From NCBI GenBank assembly GCA_000437595.1, contig FR899844.1, positions 1 to 12,750 on the forward strand: 12,750 nt of DNA, read 5' to 3'. Numbering within the stretch: the first letter of the stretch is position 1; each line of letters opens with the position of its first letter. Under the pieces are notes generated by a model that was not told the DNA's origin, did not search any database, and saw nothing but the letters and a program-made list of their open reading frames with translations. The translations under genes and the position numbers were made by a program. Below are positions 1-5,933 of the stretch, in pieces. Source of the stretch: Faecalibacterium sp. CAG:74. Lineage in GTDB: Bacteria > Bacillota > Clostridia > Christensenellales > Aristaeellaceae.

Positions 1-39
1 CATTTGGGGCTTGACTTTTTATTTGCAGGCTTGCAATGC

Positions 40-1545
40 TTATCGCGCCCACGCATCGGGGCGCTTCTTCGGATAGGCATCATCCCGCAGTTTAGGACGC
101 AGTTTTTCCACCACGGCTGGGCGCGCCGTCTCCGCAATGCTGCATTTCATGATTTCGTTCATCGCGGGCAACAGCAGCCGTCGCCGCACGTCGTCCGCCA
201 TAGAAAGCAGCGCGCTGAACACATCCTCCCTCGCTTTGCCCAGCCACGTTTCCACTATGCTGATGAAGGGCACGCCCAGTCTGCTGCCGGGTGACTTTGC
301 TTCCCGGATGGTGCGGTCAACGCCCGCTGCCGCTTTGTCCAGCGCCGTTTGGCTCATGCTTTCGCTGACGGCGGTCACTGCTTTTTCGTAGCAAATGTCC
401 GTAACCTGTTCAATCAGCAAATCCACATCGGACAGGCGGAACAGCTTCGTGTCCAGCTCGGCATCCTTCTCGGCAATCTGCGCGGTCAAGGTCTGAATCT
501 GCTGCGCCTGCGCGGTCAGCTGCTTCTGCTGATTTCGGATGGTTTCCAGCTGCTTGGCAATGATGTAATCCAGCTTTTCCAGATGATTCTTGCCGCCGTA
601 CTTCACTTGCTCCTCAATGTCCAGCCCGTGCGCTTTCGCGATTTCAATCAGCATCAGCCGATTCATGGCATCGAAGGTGATTTTGCGGTTGTTGTAGCGT
701 CCCGGCGGCTTGTCCGGCTGCGGCAGCGGAATGCCCATGAGCGCCAGCGCCTTTTCCTGCTTCGGCTCGACTTCGCCGTACTTGTTCACATAGTCGAAGC
801 AATGGCGCTCTTGAATGTGTACCGTCGTTTCGTCGCAGTGCATCGCCCAGTCCAGCATGTGGACGTGTTTGCCGTAGCGTTCCTCGAACTGCTGCTTGAA
901 CGCCGTGAAAATGTCCAGCAGCTGTTCCGGCGTTGCGCCGATGCCCTCTTTGCCGAACTGGAAGATGGTTTCTTCCGGGCAGGTGCGCTTGTCGCGGCGA
1001 ATCTGCTCCACGGTTCGGTTGCGCTCCGTGTGGCGGCGCTCGGCGTTACGCGCACATTGCCCGGCGACATAATCGGAATAATGCCGCTCGTAAAAGATTC
1101 GCTCGACCTCCTCAAAGGAAGGAACGTCGGCACTCCTTTCGCCTGTGCGCATTCCATTCAGCCAGTCCCAATAGACATTTTCGTGCGTTTTCGCGGGATC
1201 AATGTGTTCGGCGTGGGTTACGTCAAAATTGCGGTCGTTGTGCTTGGCGGTGAACACGCCGTTCTTTCCGGCACGACCGTTGTGCCGGGTTGCTCTGATT
1301 TTGCTCGTATGTACCTCCTTACTTGCAGTCGGGAGCGCAGCGACCGAGCCCCTCTGATTGCGGCAGAGACTACCCACTACAAAGTGACGCACAGCATCAC
1401 TTTTATCGGTCGGCGCGCCTCCCTGTGGGTCAAAGGCTTCGCCTCTGAACACTGACCAAAGCGCTCCGCCTCTGGACTCCGGCAGGTTTGCCGCCCGCTG
1501 GATGCTCATGCCCGCTGGTGCGCATTTGATGCTCTCGGATGCCAT
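40..1545 (-). CDS. MobV/Pre-type plasmid mobilisation relaxase
   Basis: Probable relaxase that nicks an oriT to start transfer of this element. A MobV-type catalytic motif is visible around residues 236-248 of this 501-aa call: HMLDWAMHCDETTVHIQERH, which resembles the HxDE...HxH metal site but has V where the family usually has P. The segment SKIRATRHNGRAGKNG at about 81-96 is the usual N-terminal start of this family. The region at about 325-380 is rich in Q, L, E and K with heptad spacing and should form a coiled coil. I chose the ATG at 1545 because GGAGAG precedes it by 6 nt; an ATG at 1563 is also open. The first ~79 codons may not be translated, because an AAGGAGG lies right in front of HTSK, where only an ACG (1308) is available as a start. 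It follows the parMR pair on the same strand. The family call is firm; the start is not. Confidence 0.8.
   Translation of the reverse strand: MASESIKCAPAGMSIQRAANLPESRGGALWSVFRGEAFDPQGGAPTDKSDAVRHFVVGSLCRNQRGSVAALPTASKEVHTSKIRATRHNGRAGKNGVFTAKHNDRNFDVTHAEHIDPAKTHENVYWDWLNGMRTGERSADVPSFEEVERIFYERHYSDYVAGQCARNAERRHTERNRTVEQIRRDKRTCPEETIFQFGKEGIGATPEQLLDIFTAFKQQFEERYGKHVHMLDWAMHCDETTVHIQERHCFDYVNKYGEVEPKQEKALALMGIPLPQPDKPPGRYNNRKITFDAMNRLMLIEIAKAHGLDIEEQVKYGGKNHLEKLDYIIAKQLETIRNQQKQLTAQAQQIQTLTAQIAEKDAELDTKLFRLSDVDLLIEQVTDICYEKAVTAVSESMSQTALDKAAAGVDRTIREAKSPGSRLGVPFISIVETWLGKAREDVFSALLSMADDVRRRLLLPAMNEIMKCSIAETARPAVVEKLRPKLRDDAYPKKRPDAWAR
1381..1403. other. inverted repeat, candidate oriT stem-loop
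   Basis: AAAGTGAcGC-aca-GCaTCACTTT is an inverted repeat with 10-nt arms, 9 pairs, one mismatch and a 3-nt loop. A second small repeat, CACT-ACAA-AGTG (1375-1386), overlaps it. It lies just 5' of the conserved start of the relaxase, where MobV elements often carry oriT. That it is the oriT is inference; no nic site is identified. Confidence 0.3.
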
Positions 1546-1593
1546 CCAAGTCTCTCCGCGCATCAGCAGAAAGAAATTTGGTGCGTTTCCGCA

Positions 1594-1938
1594 TCAGCTG
1601 CCCATCATATCCAGCAGATTGTCGAGATCGGTCTCGTCCGGCGCGTTCGCGTCCTCCGATGTCTCTGCCGGTGTTTGCCCAGCACATCGAAGCAGGTTGA
1701 ACACAGACGCGGATGATGCTGCCATCTCTTCGCGGACAATGCCGCGGATTTCCTCCCGCTGCTGATGATCGAAGCAGCCTTGCCGCGCCTGCCCATAGTG
1801 CGCATTGACCGCCGCCACGATAGCATCCGCATAGCGCAAGTGCTGTTCCTCCCGCACTTGACGCAGCAGCCGCAGCGCTTCCTGGTCGGCGGGTTTCTCC
1901 GCATAGAGACGAATTGTCGTGCGCAGAATCTCTTTCAC
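1594..1938 (-). CDS. ParR-like plasmid segregation adaptor protein
   Basis: A 114-aa protein starting at GTG 1938. The start overlaps the stop of the upstream ParM-like gene (GTGA), so the two are translationally coupled. The N-terminus (TTIRLYAEKPADQEALRLL) matches the short basic strand and helix pattern of ParR-type adaptors, which bind centromere repeats as ribbon-helix-helix dimers and cap the actin filament. The C-terminus is acidic and low in complexity (DETDLDNLLDMMG). In ParR proteins the C-terminal tail contacts ParM; that this tail does so is inference. The identification depends mostly on position behind parM and on size. Expected targets are the 10-bp repeats at 3081-3160 and 3246-3290. 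Confidence 0.6.
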   Translation of the reverse strand: MKEILRTTIRLYAEKPADQEALRLLRQVREEQHLRYADAIVAAVNAHYGQARQGCFDHQQREEIRGIVREEMAASSASVFNLLRCAGQTPAETSEDANAPDETDLDNLLDMMGS

Positions 1939-2861
1939 TGCGCCCTCGCCTCACGCTGCAAACGCCGCTCCGCCAGATATTCGTAGCCCTTGGCGGAGGC
2001 GTGAATATCAGCGATAATAGTCACGCGATTGGGGTCATACTGCCCGAAGTTGCGAATCAGGCAACCGCCGCCGCCCACAATCCACAGCCGCATCGTCTTG
2101 GGGTCGTATTCATGCTCGCGCAGTTTGCGCATGATTTCCGCCGCATAGTCCGCCGCGGCTTCGCGGATGACCTGCACATATTCGGGCGCAACATCGGCCG
2201 TGCCCTCGCGCATCACCTGCTCGATGGTCACGTCCGGCACCGTTCGCCCGCAGAGCCGCGTCAAGGCCTCCCGCGCCTTCAGCACGCACTGGTAAGTGCC
2301 GTACTTCTCCGTGAAGCACTGCTCCAGCACCGGCTTGCGGTCGTTAATCGCCATGACAATCATGGTGCCGTTGCCGATGTCGCACAGCATGTTCGCCCCG
2401 GTGAATTTCCGCAGTTCGGGAATGACGGCGGAATAGCCCTGCGCGTACACGTCCACGCCAACCAAATCGACATGGTAGTCGATGCCGCGCCAGTTGAAAT
2501 CTACATGCCGATTTTGCGACAGATAGGCGCGGAACCGCTCGCGCTGGTCGCCGACCCACGTCAGCGGCAGGCCGACCGCCAGATGAACAGCCGCCGTGGT
2601 CAGCTGATTGCACCAAAGCTCCTGCCCGATGCCCGCCAGCGTCAGCAGGTAGTGATCCTGATTGCCGACCTTATCGAGCGTGAACTCCCGATGCCCCGCA
2701 CCGATGACGTAATACTTGCCATCGTACACCAGCACGTCCTGCGCGTGCGCCGGTTCAGCCTCGCAGCAAGTAACGCTCGCCGGAAAAATGCCGTTCGCCG
2801 TCTTGATGTTCCCGTAGCCGTTATCCAGCCCGATGATGTTGATTTTGCCGAATACCCTCAT
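1935..2861 (-). CDS. ParM/StbA-family actin-like ATPase
   Basis: A 308-aa actin-fold ATPase that would polymerise into filaments to push plasmid copies apart. Phosphate-1 motif: IIGLDNGYGNIKTANG (about 9-24). Phosphate-2 motif: LCDIGNGT (about 159-166), with D161 as the likely catalytic or metal-contacting residue. Adenosine motif: LWIVGGGGCL (about 259-268). Length is normal for plasmid ParM and archaeal-type ParM-like proteins. The ATG at 2861 is preceded only by a weak purine-rich GAGAAAGTGAGAAG. The stop overlaps the ParR-like start. Promoters at 3229-3237 and 3054-3062 and a terminator-like hairpin at 2991-3021 lie upstream, so expression is probably tuned in the leader. Confidence 0.85.
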   Translation of the reverse strand: MRVFGKINIIGLDNGYGNIKTANGIFPASVTCCEAEPAHAQDVLVYDGKYYVIGAGHREFTLDKVGNQDHYLLTLAGIGQELWCNQLTTAAVHLAVGLPLTWVGDQRERFRAYLSQNRHVDFNWRGIDYHVDLVGVDVYAQGYSAVIPELRKFTGANMLCDIGNGTMIVMAINDRKPVLEQCFTEKYGTYQCVLKAREALTRLCGRTVPDVTIEQVMREGTADVAPEYVQVIREAAADYAAEIMRKLREHEYDPKTMRLWIVGGGGCLIRNFGQYDPNRVTIIADIHASAKGYEYLAERRLQREARAQ

Positions 2862-2990
2862 ATACTTCTCACTTTCTCCGCGTTTGCGGCAACAAAATAG
2901 ACAGGCTGCGGGTGCAGTCTGCCTGCGAAAATGTTGTCAGCCCGTGGCAATCAAGACGACCACCTCCTTTCAAAATGCGCAGCGGGATGC

Positions 2991-3021
2991 AAAAAAGGCA
3001 GTCAGCATGACGCTGATTGCC
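2991..3021 (-). terminator. rho-independent terminator/attenuator in parM leader
   Basis: Read on the minus strand, GGCAATCAGC and GCTGACTGCC pair (one mismatch) around a 5-nt loop and are followed by TTTTTT. It lies between the upstream promoters and parM, so it would attenuate the operon or end transcription entering from the right. An AAAGGAGG (2963-2970) just downstream has no long reading frame behind it. Confidence 0.6.
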
Positions 3022-3053
3022 TTGGCCGGTGACTGCGAACTTCCGACGATACT

Positions 3054-3062
3054 ATCATAGCA
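3054..3062 (-). promoter_or_regulatory. extended -10 promoter (proximal) for parMR
   Basis: Minus-strand TGC-TATGAT is an extended -10 element embedded in a copy of the 13-nt sequence ATAGCACAGATTT (3057-3069) that recurs at 3231-3243. No good -35 is seen. Transcription would run into the hairpin at 2991-3021. Confidence 0.4.
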
Positions 3063-3080
3063 CAGATTTGTTTGCTAAAG

Positions 3081-3160
3081 CGTGCTATTTTGTGCTGTTT
3101 CGTCCTGTTTTGTCTTGTTCGCTGCTAATTTGTCCTGTTGGGTGCTATGCGCTGCTGTTT
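3081..3160. repeat. eight 10-bp degenerate direct repeats, candidate centromere half-site
   Basis: Eight consecutive 10-nt units in strict register share a consensus close to YGTGCTGTTT (for example TGTGCTGTTT 3091-3100, CGTCCTGTTT 3101-3110, TGTCCTGTTG 3131-3140). The preceding 10 nt (TTTGCTAAAG, 3071-3080) may be a ninth degenerate unit. The ~10-bp period places each unit on the same DNA face, as expected for stacked ParR dimers. With the second cluster at 3246-3290 it flanks the distal promoter, as in parC of plasmid R1. Function is inference; the repeats are seen directly. Confidence 0.65.
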
Positions 3161-3228
3161 GTGGGTACAGCGGGGCGAATGTTATCAAGCGGGGGCGGGC
3201 GGCGGAGGTGCTTGGTAACACGTATATA

Positions 3229-3237
3229 GTATAGCAC
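3229..3237 (-). promoter_or_regulatory. extended -10 promoter (distal) for parMR
   Basis: Minus-strand TGC-TATACT is an extended -10 element between the two 10-bp repeat clusters. TTGAGA sequences belonging to the repeat cluster at 3246-3290 lie upstream and could act as weak -35 elements, so repeat binding would occlude the promoter and allow autoregulation. Confidence 0.5.
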
Positions 3238-3245
3238 AGATTTTC

Positions 3246-3290
3246 TTCTCAAACTTTCTCAAAGCTTCTCATTTCTTCTCAAAGTTTCTC
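3246..3290. repeat. five TTCTC direct repeats at exact 10-bp spacing, candidate centromere half-site
   Basis: TTCTC occurs at 3246, 3256, 3266, 3276 and 3286, four of the copies followed by AA and three by AAA, giving five 10-bp units (TTCTCAAANN type). The number and phasing match the five-repeat clusters of ParR-binding centromeres such as R1 parC. The sequence differs from the 3081-3160 cluster, so one protein may not bind both. Confidence 0.6.
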
Positions 3291-3432
3291 AACTTTTGGG
3301 TTTTGCCCTCTGACGTTCTCTCATTTCGCTTACGATGTAATGCCTTCTGCAATGCAGTAAAAGTATCCATTCGTGCTCTTCGGTCGTCTCGACTTCCTCA
3401 AAGAAGCCGATGAAGGTTGATCCCTTGAAAAA
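3289..3432 (-). pseudogene. possible C-terminal remnant of an unidentified gene
   Basis: A stop-free frame with no convincing start ends at TGA 3291-3289. It encodes about 47 residues with protein-like composition, including FIGFFEEVETTEEHEWILLL and RRHYIVSEMRERQRAKPKS. It is cut off by a TAA near 3435, next to the left edge of the RT locus promoter. I do not recognise the family. It may be the tail of a backbone gene that lost its front when the RT locus arrived, or a chance frame. Confidence 0.3.
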
Positions 3433-3445
3433 TTCTGATTAAATA

Positions 3446-3474
3446 TTGACAAAAAGCGTCTGATACACTATAAT
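3446..3474 (+). promoter_or_regulatory. consensus sigma-A promoter of the RT ncRNA/operon
   Basis: TTGACA (3446-3451), a 17-nt spacer, and TATAAT (3469-3474): a perfect match in both hexamers and spacing. Transcription should start near 3481, at the foot of the first hairpin of the leader. Such a strong promoter suits an abundant structural RNA more than an RT mRNA alone. Confidence 0.9.
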
Positions 3475-3480
3475 ATTATT

Positions 3481-3800
3481 ACTCCATGCAGTGGCATGGA
3501 GGTGAAGTATTGTTGTCAAGCACCAGCTGCTGATTTCAGTCAGTATTTCTGACCAGATGTCGCAAACCGTGCTGACATCGCTTCTGGTCAGCCAATAGGC
3601 CGCCAGAGCGATGATGCATATAGTCATGGTGTAGACACTTCCTTCATGCTTGGTAATAATAACATAATCGAGCATTGTGTGAGTAGGGTGATTGGCGTAA
3701 AGTTCGAGCAGCAGTTACCAACTATAAGCTCGCTTGCCACGTTTTAATGTATCCCCGTCAGCTGAGGTGTATCACCCGCCATGCTGATGGGGATTGCACT
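3481..3800 (+). ncRNA. DRT2-type template ncRNA upstream of the reverse transcriptase
   Basis: A leader of about 330 nt between the consensus promoter and the RT start, without a long sense reading frame but strongly structured. Hairpins seen: CTCCATGC-agtg-GCATGGAG (3482-3501, perfect); CTGACCAGA/TCTGGTCAG (3549-3557 with 3583-3591) with an inner TGTC/GACA; CGAGC/GCTCG (3705-3709 with 3728-3732) enclosing AGTT-acc-AACT; CCCCGTCAGC/GCTGATGGGG (3753-3762 with 3783-3792) enclosing GGTG/CACC. In DRT2 systems such an RNA sits immediately 5' of the RT gene and is the template for rolling-circle cDNA synthesis. Template boundaries are inferred at about 3511-3678 (see the neo-like unit). The 3' end is not defined; the last hairpin may belong to the RT mRNA instead. 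Confidence 0.75.
3514..3678 (-). other. neo: predicted neo-like endless-ORF unit templated by the ncRNA
   Basis: On the strand complementary to the ncRNA, the frame from ACA (3678) to ACA (3514) is free of stops for 55 codons. Both ends carry ACA: ACA-CA-ATG at the start, TTG-ACA-ACA at the end. Head-to-tail joining of the 165-nt unit keeps the frame and gives a protein without a stop. The junction makes TTGACA, a 17-nt spacer, then TATTAT (3661-3656) preceded by TG, that is, an extended -10 promoter. Downstream lie AAGGAAG (3644-3638) and ATG (3627-3625), 10 nt apart. The first residues would be MTICIIALAAYWLTRSDV, then a WSEILTEISSW segment: helical and partly hydrophobic. The characterised Klebsiella Neo repeat is, as I recall, about 40 codons, so this one would be longer. 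It is silent in the genome as arranged, since no promoter lies in front of it. Confidence 0.65.
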
Positions 3801-3815
3801 ATATTGGGAGGCAAT

Positions 3816-5195
3816 ATGATTCTTGATGAATGGAAGAGCGCTCAAAGGCAGCGAGTAATCCGATATGCACATTTTGACAGGAGGATTTCGCTGGAACAAT
3901 GCTGGAAATATATATCTTCGCCTGAAAGCGTTGCAATCCATGCATTTATGCCGTTTATACACTATACCATAACAACAAGAAAAGTGAAAAATGGAAAGAA
4001 GCAGCCGCCTAAGAAAAGAGAAATATTCTATGCTGCACATAAAGACGCATGGATTTACCGCTATTATTCCTATTTGCTGAATGAACAATATAATGCACGA
4101 GTACAGCAGGATGGCATTGATTCAGTGGCAGTGGCTTACCGAAACAATTTTAAAGGGCGTAACAACATTGATTTTGCTAATGATGCATTTCGTTTTATTC
4201 AGTCATGCCGCTCTTGCTGTGTAATGATTGGTGACTTCACAAGTTTTTTTGATAACATTAGTCATCCTTATCTGAAAAAAGAGCTCTGTGATTTGCTGAA
4301 TGTTGAATGTCTTCCTCCTGATTATTATGCCATTTTTAAGAGTGTGACGCGCTTTTCCTATGCAGAAATGAATGATTTGCTTGATTATTATAAGCTGGAA
4401 AAGAATAAAAACGGACAAAAGCAACTCAATCAGAGAGACAAACTTCTGGACACAAAAACTATACGTGCATGGAAAAAGGTATTTAAGAAAAATCCCAATT
4501 TGCCAGAAGCAAAAGGCGTCCCGCAAGGTTCACCCATTAGTGCTGTCCTTGCTAATGTATATATGCTAAAGGCTGATAAGCAGATTTATGAGTATGTATC
4601 GGCATTACAAGGCTTTTATATGCGATACAGTGACGATTTTATGGTTGTTATTCCCAATACCGCGCCTGTAGATTTTAGAAAGCATTATGAAACCATTTGT
4701 GGGTTTATTACGGAAGCAGGAGGTATTGAAATAAAGGCAGAAAAGACAAGAATTTTTTCCGTTGAAAACGGTGTTATAAGGAATTGCATTGCTGATGTTA
4801 TTCTTGGTCAAGAAAATGGAAAAAATTTGATAGACTTTCTCGGATTTTCATTTGATGGGAAGAAAATTCGCCTACGCGAAAAAACAATTTCAAAGTACTA
4901 TAACCGAATGCATCGTAAAGCTGTGACCATATTTAAATGCAGTGGCGTTACGAAAAAGGGAAACCGCATTAACGCAAACGAATTATATAAGAAGTACTCA
5001 TATAAAGGGAGCGCTGCGTATCAGAACAGAAAAGCTGCTATTAATGGCGGTAAACACATCGAAGGCAACCTGTTCGACTATTTGAAAGCCAGTAAGCGGA
5101 TAATAGGTGATAACTTTGTTGACAGTATCACACCTCGTCATATGGCAAGGATTCGGAGATTTATTAATGGGAAGCAGGGAAAGCATCACAAATAA
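3816..5195 (+). CDS. drt2: Antiviral reverse transcriptase, DRT2 (UG2)-like
   Basis: A 459-aa RT. Start ATG 3816 follows GGGAGG by 4 nt; the in-frame ATG at 3747 lacks a ribosome site and lies in the leader. RT motifs: motif A IGDFTSFFDNI (catalytic D140), motif B GVPQGSPIS (about 234-242), motif C RYSDDF (Y271-D274), motif D region IEIKAEKTRIF, and motif E IDFLGFSFDGKKI. There is no thumb/maturase or endonuclease domain of group II introns, no retron-type VTG/NAxxH motifs, and no DGR variable repeats nearby. The conserved N-terminal block (FYAAHKDAWIYRYYSYLLNE, then YRNNFKGRNNIDFANDAF) fits defence RTs of the unknown-group/Abi kind. The DRT2 assignment rests on the structured 5' RNA and the endless antisense frame. 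Low GC relative to both flanks suggests horizontal arrival. Confidence 0.8.
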   Translation: MILDEWKSAQRQRVIRYAHFDRRISLEQCWKYISSPESVAIHAFMPFIHYTITTRKVKNGKKQPPKKREIFYAAHKDAWIYRYYSYLLNEQYNARVQQDGIDSVAVAYRNNFKGRNNIDFANDAFRFIQSCRSCCVMIGDFTSFFDNISHPYLKKELCDLLNVECLPPDYYAIFKSVTRFSYAEMNDLLDYYKLEKNKNGQKQLNQRDKLLDTKTIRAWKKVFKKNPNLPEAKGVPQGSPISAVLANVYMLKADKQIYEYVSALQGFYMRYSDDFMVVIPNTAPVDFRKHYETICGFITEAGGIEIKAEKTRIFSVENGVIRNCIADVILGQENGKNLIDFLGFSFDGKKIRLREKTISKYYNRMHRKAVTIFKCSGVTKKGNRINANELYKKYSYKGSAAYQNRKAAINGGKHIEGNLFDYLKASKRIIGDNFVDSITPRHMARIRRFINGKQGKHHK

Positions 5196-5212
5196 CGCAG
5201 CTATGGAAAGAA

Positions 5213-5689
5213 TCAGCCGCGTCCGTTCAATGTCCCGCTTTCTTCGCAGCAGAAACTTGTCAAAGCGCGCTGATATTTCCGTGCTTTCAGCTCTTTCCGA
5301 TGCGCTTGAAGCATCTGCGTCATGAGCTGCACATGAATCCGGCGGATTGTTTCCCAGTGAATCCCCGTAATCTGCTGAACGCCCCGAATCGTCATCTGAT
5401 TCAGCAGCAGCGTCTGAATCCAAGTGGCGGCTCTTTCGGTGATTCGCGTTCCCGGATGCTGCAGCGGAATCTCTTCCGTGTGCTTTCTGCCGCACTTCGT
5501 GCAGCGATACCGATGGCACAGAAAACAGAGCTCCTGACTGATGCCCTGCCAAACAGGGATGTCCTTCAGTTGCTTGTTTGCCAGCTCGCAAATCTCCACC
5601 TTCCCGCGGCAGTAAGGGCAAGCGACATCCGCTGTCCGCTGCCTACTCTCGAACATGAGGACGGATGCTGTTCCCTCTAAATTTCTCAT
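5213..5689 (-). pseudogene. ISL3-family transposase, 3'-truncated
   Basis: A 158-codon frame with the N-terminal half of an ISL3 transposase: zinc finger with CPYC (about 24-27) and CFLC...CTKC (about 55-66), then a helix-turn-helix region (RITERAATWIQTLL...GVQQITGIHWETIRRIH, about 82-119). Family resemblance runs to about LKARKYQ (position ~5272). After that the frame is unrelated and the whole DDE catalytic domain (normally about 250 further residues) is missing, so it cannot transpose. The truncation point lies about 75 bp from the RT stop codon, so the RT locus may mark the other side of the deletion. The ATG at 5689 overlaps the stop of the next frame. Confidence 0.8.
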
Positions 5690-5931
5690 GTATGTTTTGA
5701 CAGATCTTGAATAGGATTGCCTTGAACCATCGCCTGCTCAGCAATTGGGAGTGGAGTAACCACCTGATTACAGTCGTTTTCGGCTACTTTCATCAGAGAC
5801 GGCCACGTTTTTCCTGCTTCCGTATTCTTCACAATGAAATATTCATCAGATTCATACGCTTTCTGAAATTCAGCCGGAATCTGCACAACATATTGAATTC
5901 CTGCCTCAACCTTGGCAAGAATATCATCCAT
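5686..5931 (-). CDS. hypothetical protein, probably 3'-truncated by the ISL3 element
   Basis: An 81-codon soluble protein (MDDILAKVEAGIQYVVQIPA...EYFIVKNTEAGKTWPSLMKV...). It starts 2 nt after the stop of the 49-aa gene and ends at a TGA overlapping the transposase start. Near its end, GATCTGTCAAAAC on the minus strand (about 5699-5711) resembles the TCTTTGTCAA-like tips of ISL3-family inverted repeats, so the last codons probably belong to the insertion element and the original gene was longer. I do not recognise a domain. It may be the last gene of the helicase-PglZ operon. Confidence 0.5.
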   Translation of the reverse strand: MDDILAKVEAGIQYVVQIPAEFQKAYESDEYFIVKNTEAGKTWPSLMKVAENDCNQVVTPLPIAEQAMVQGNPIQDLSKHT

Positions 5932-5933
5932 AT

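Noticed and set aside
1..39. Terminator after the relaxase
   Set aside because: Only a 5-bp TTGCA/TGCAA stem followed by an AT-rich but T-poor stretch on the minus strand; too weak to call.
349..1455. A 368-aa plus-strand frame, and the similar long frames at 1914-2900 and 8151-9362 (+)
   Set aside because: They are antisense shadows of the relaxase, ParM and PglZ/helicase genes, which show clear family motifs and operon spacing.
3071..3290. A CRISPR array
   Set aside because: Units are 10 bp in strict tandem register without spacers, and no cas genes are present.
3439..3675. A conventional 78-aa gene on the minus strand
   Set aside because: It has no promoter or ribosome site at its start and runs through the ncRNA and RT promoter. 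Its stop-free stretch is better explained as the endless neo-like unit, which needs cDNA joining for expression.
3747..3815. ATG 3747 as the RT start (482 aa)
   Set aside because: No Shine-Dalgarno; the extra 23 residues lie over a strong hairpin. ATG 3816 has GGGAGG at the right distance.
3446..5195. A retron, group II intron or DGR
   Set aside because: No retron msr/msd-type flanking pair or VTG motif, no intron maturase/domain V-like end, and no template/variable repeat pair near the RT.
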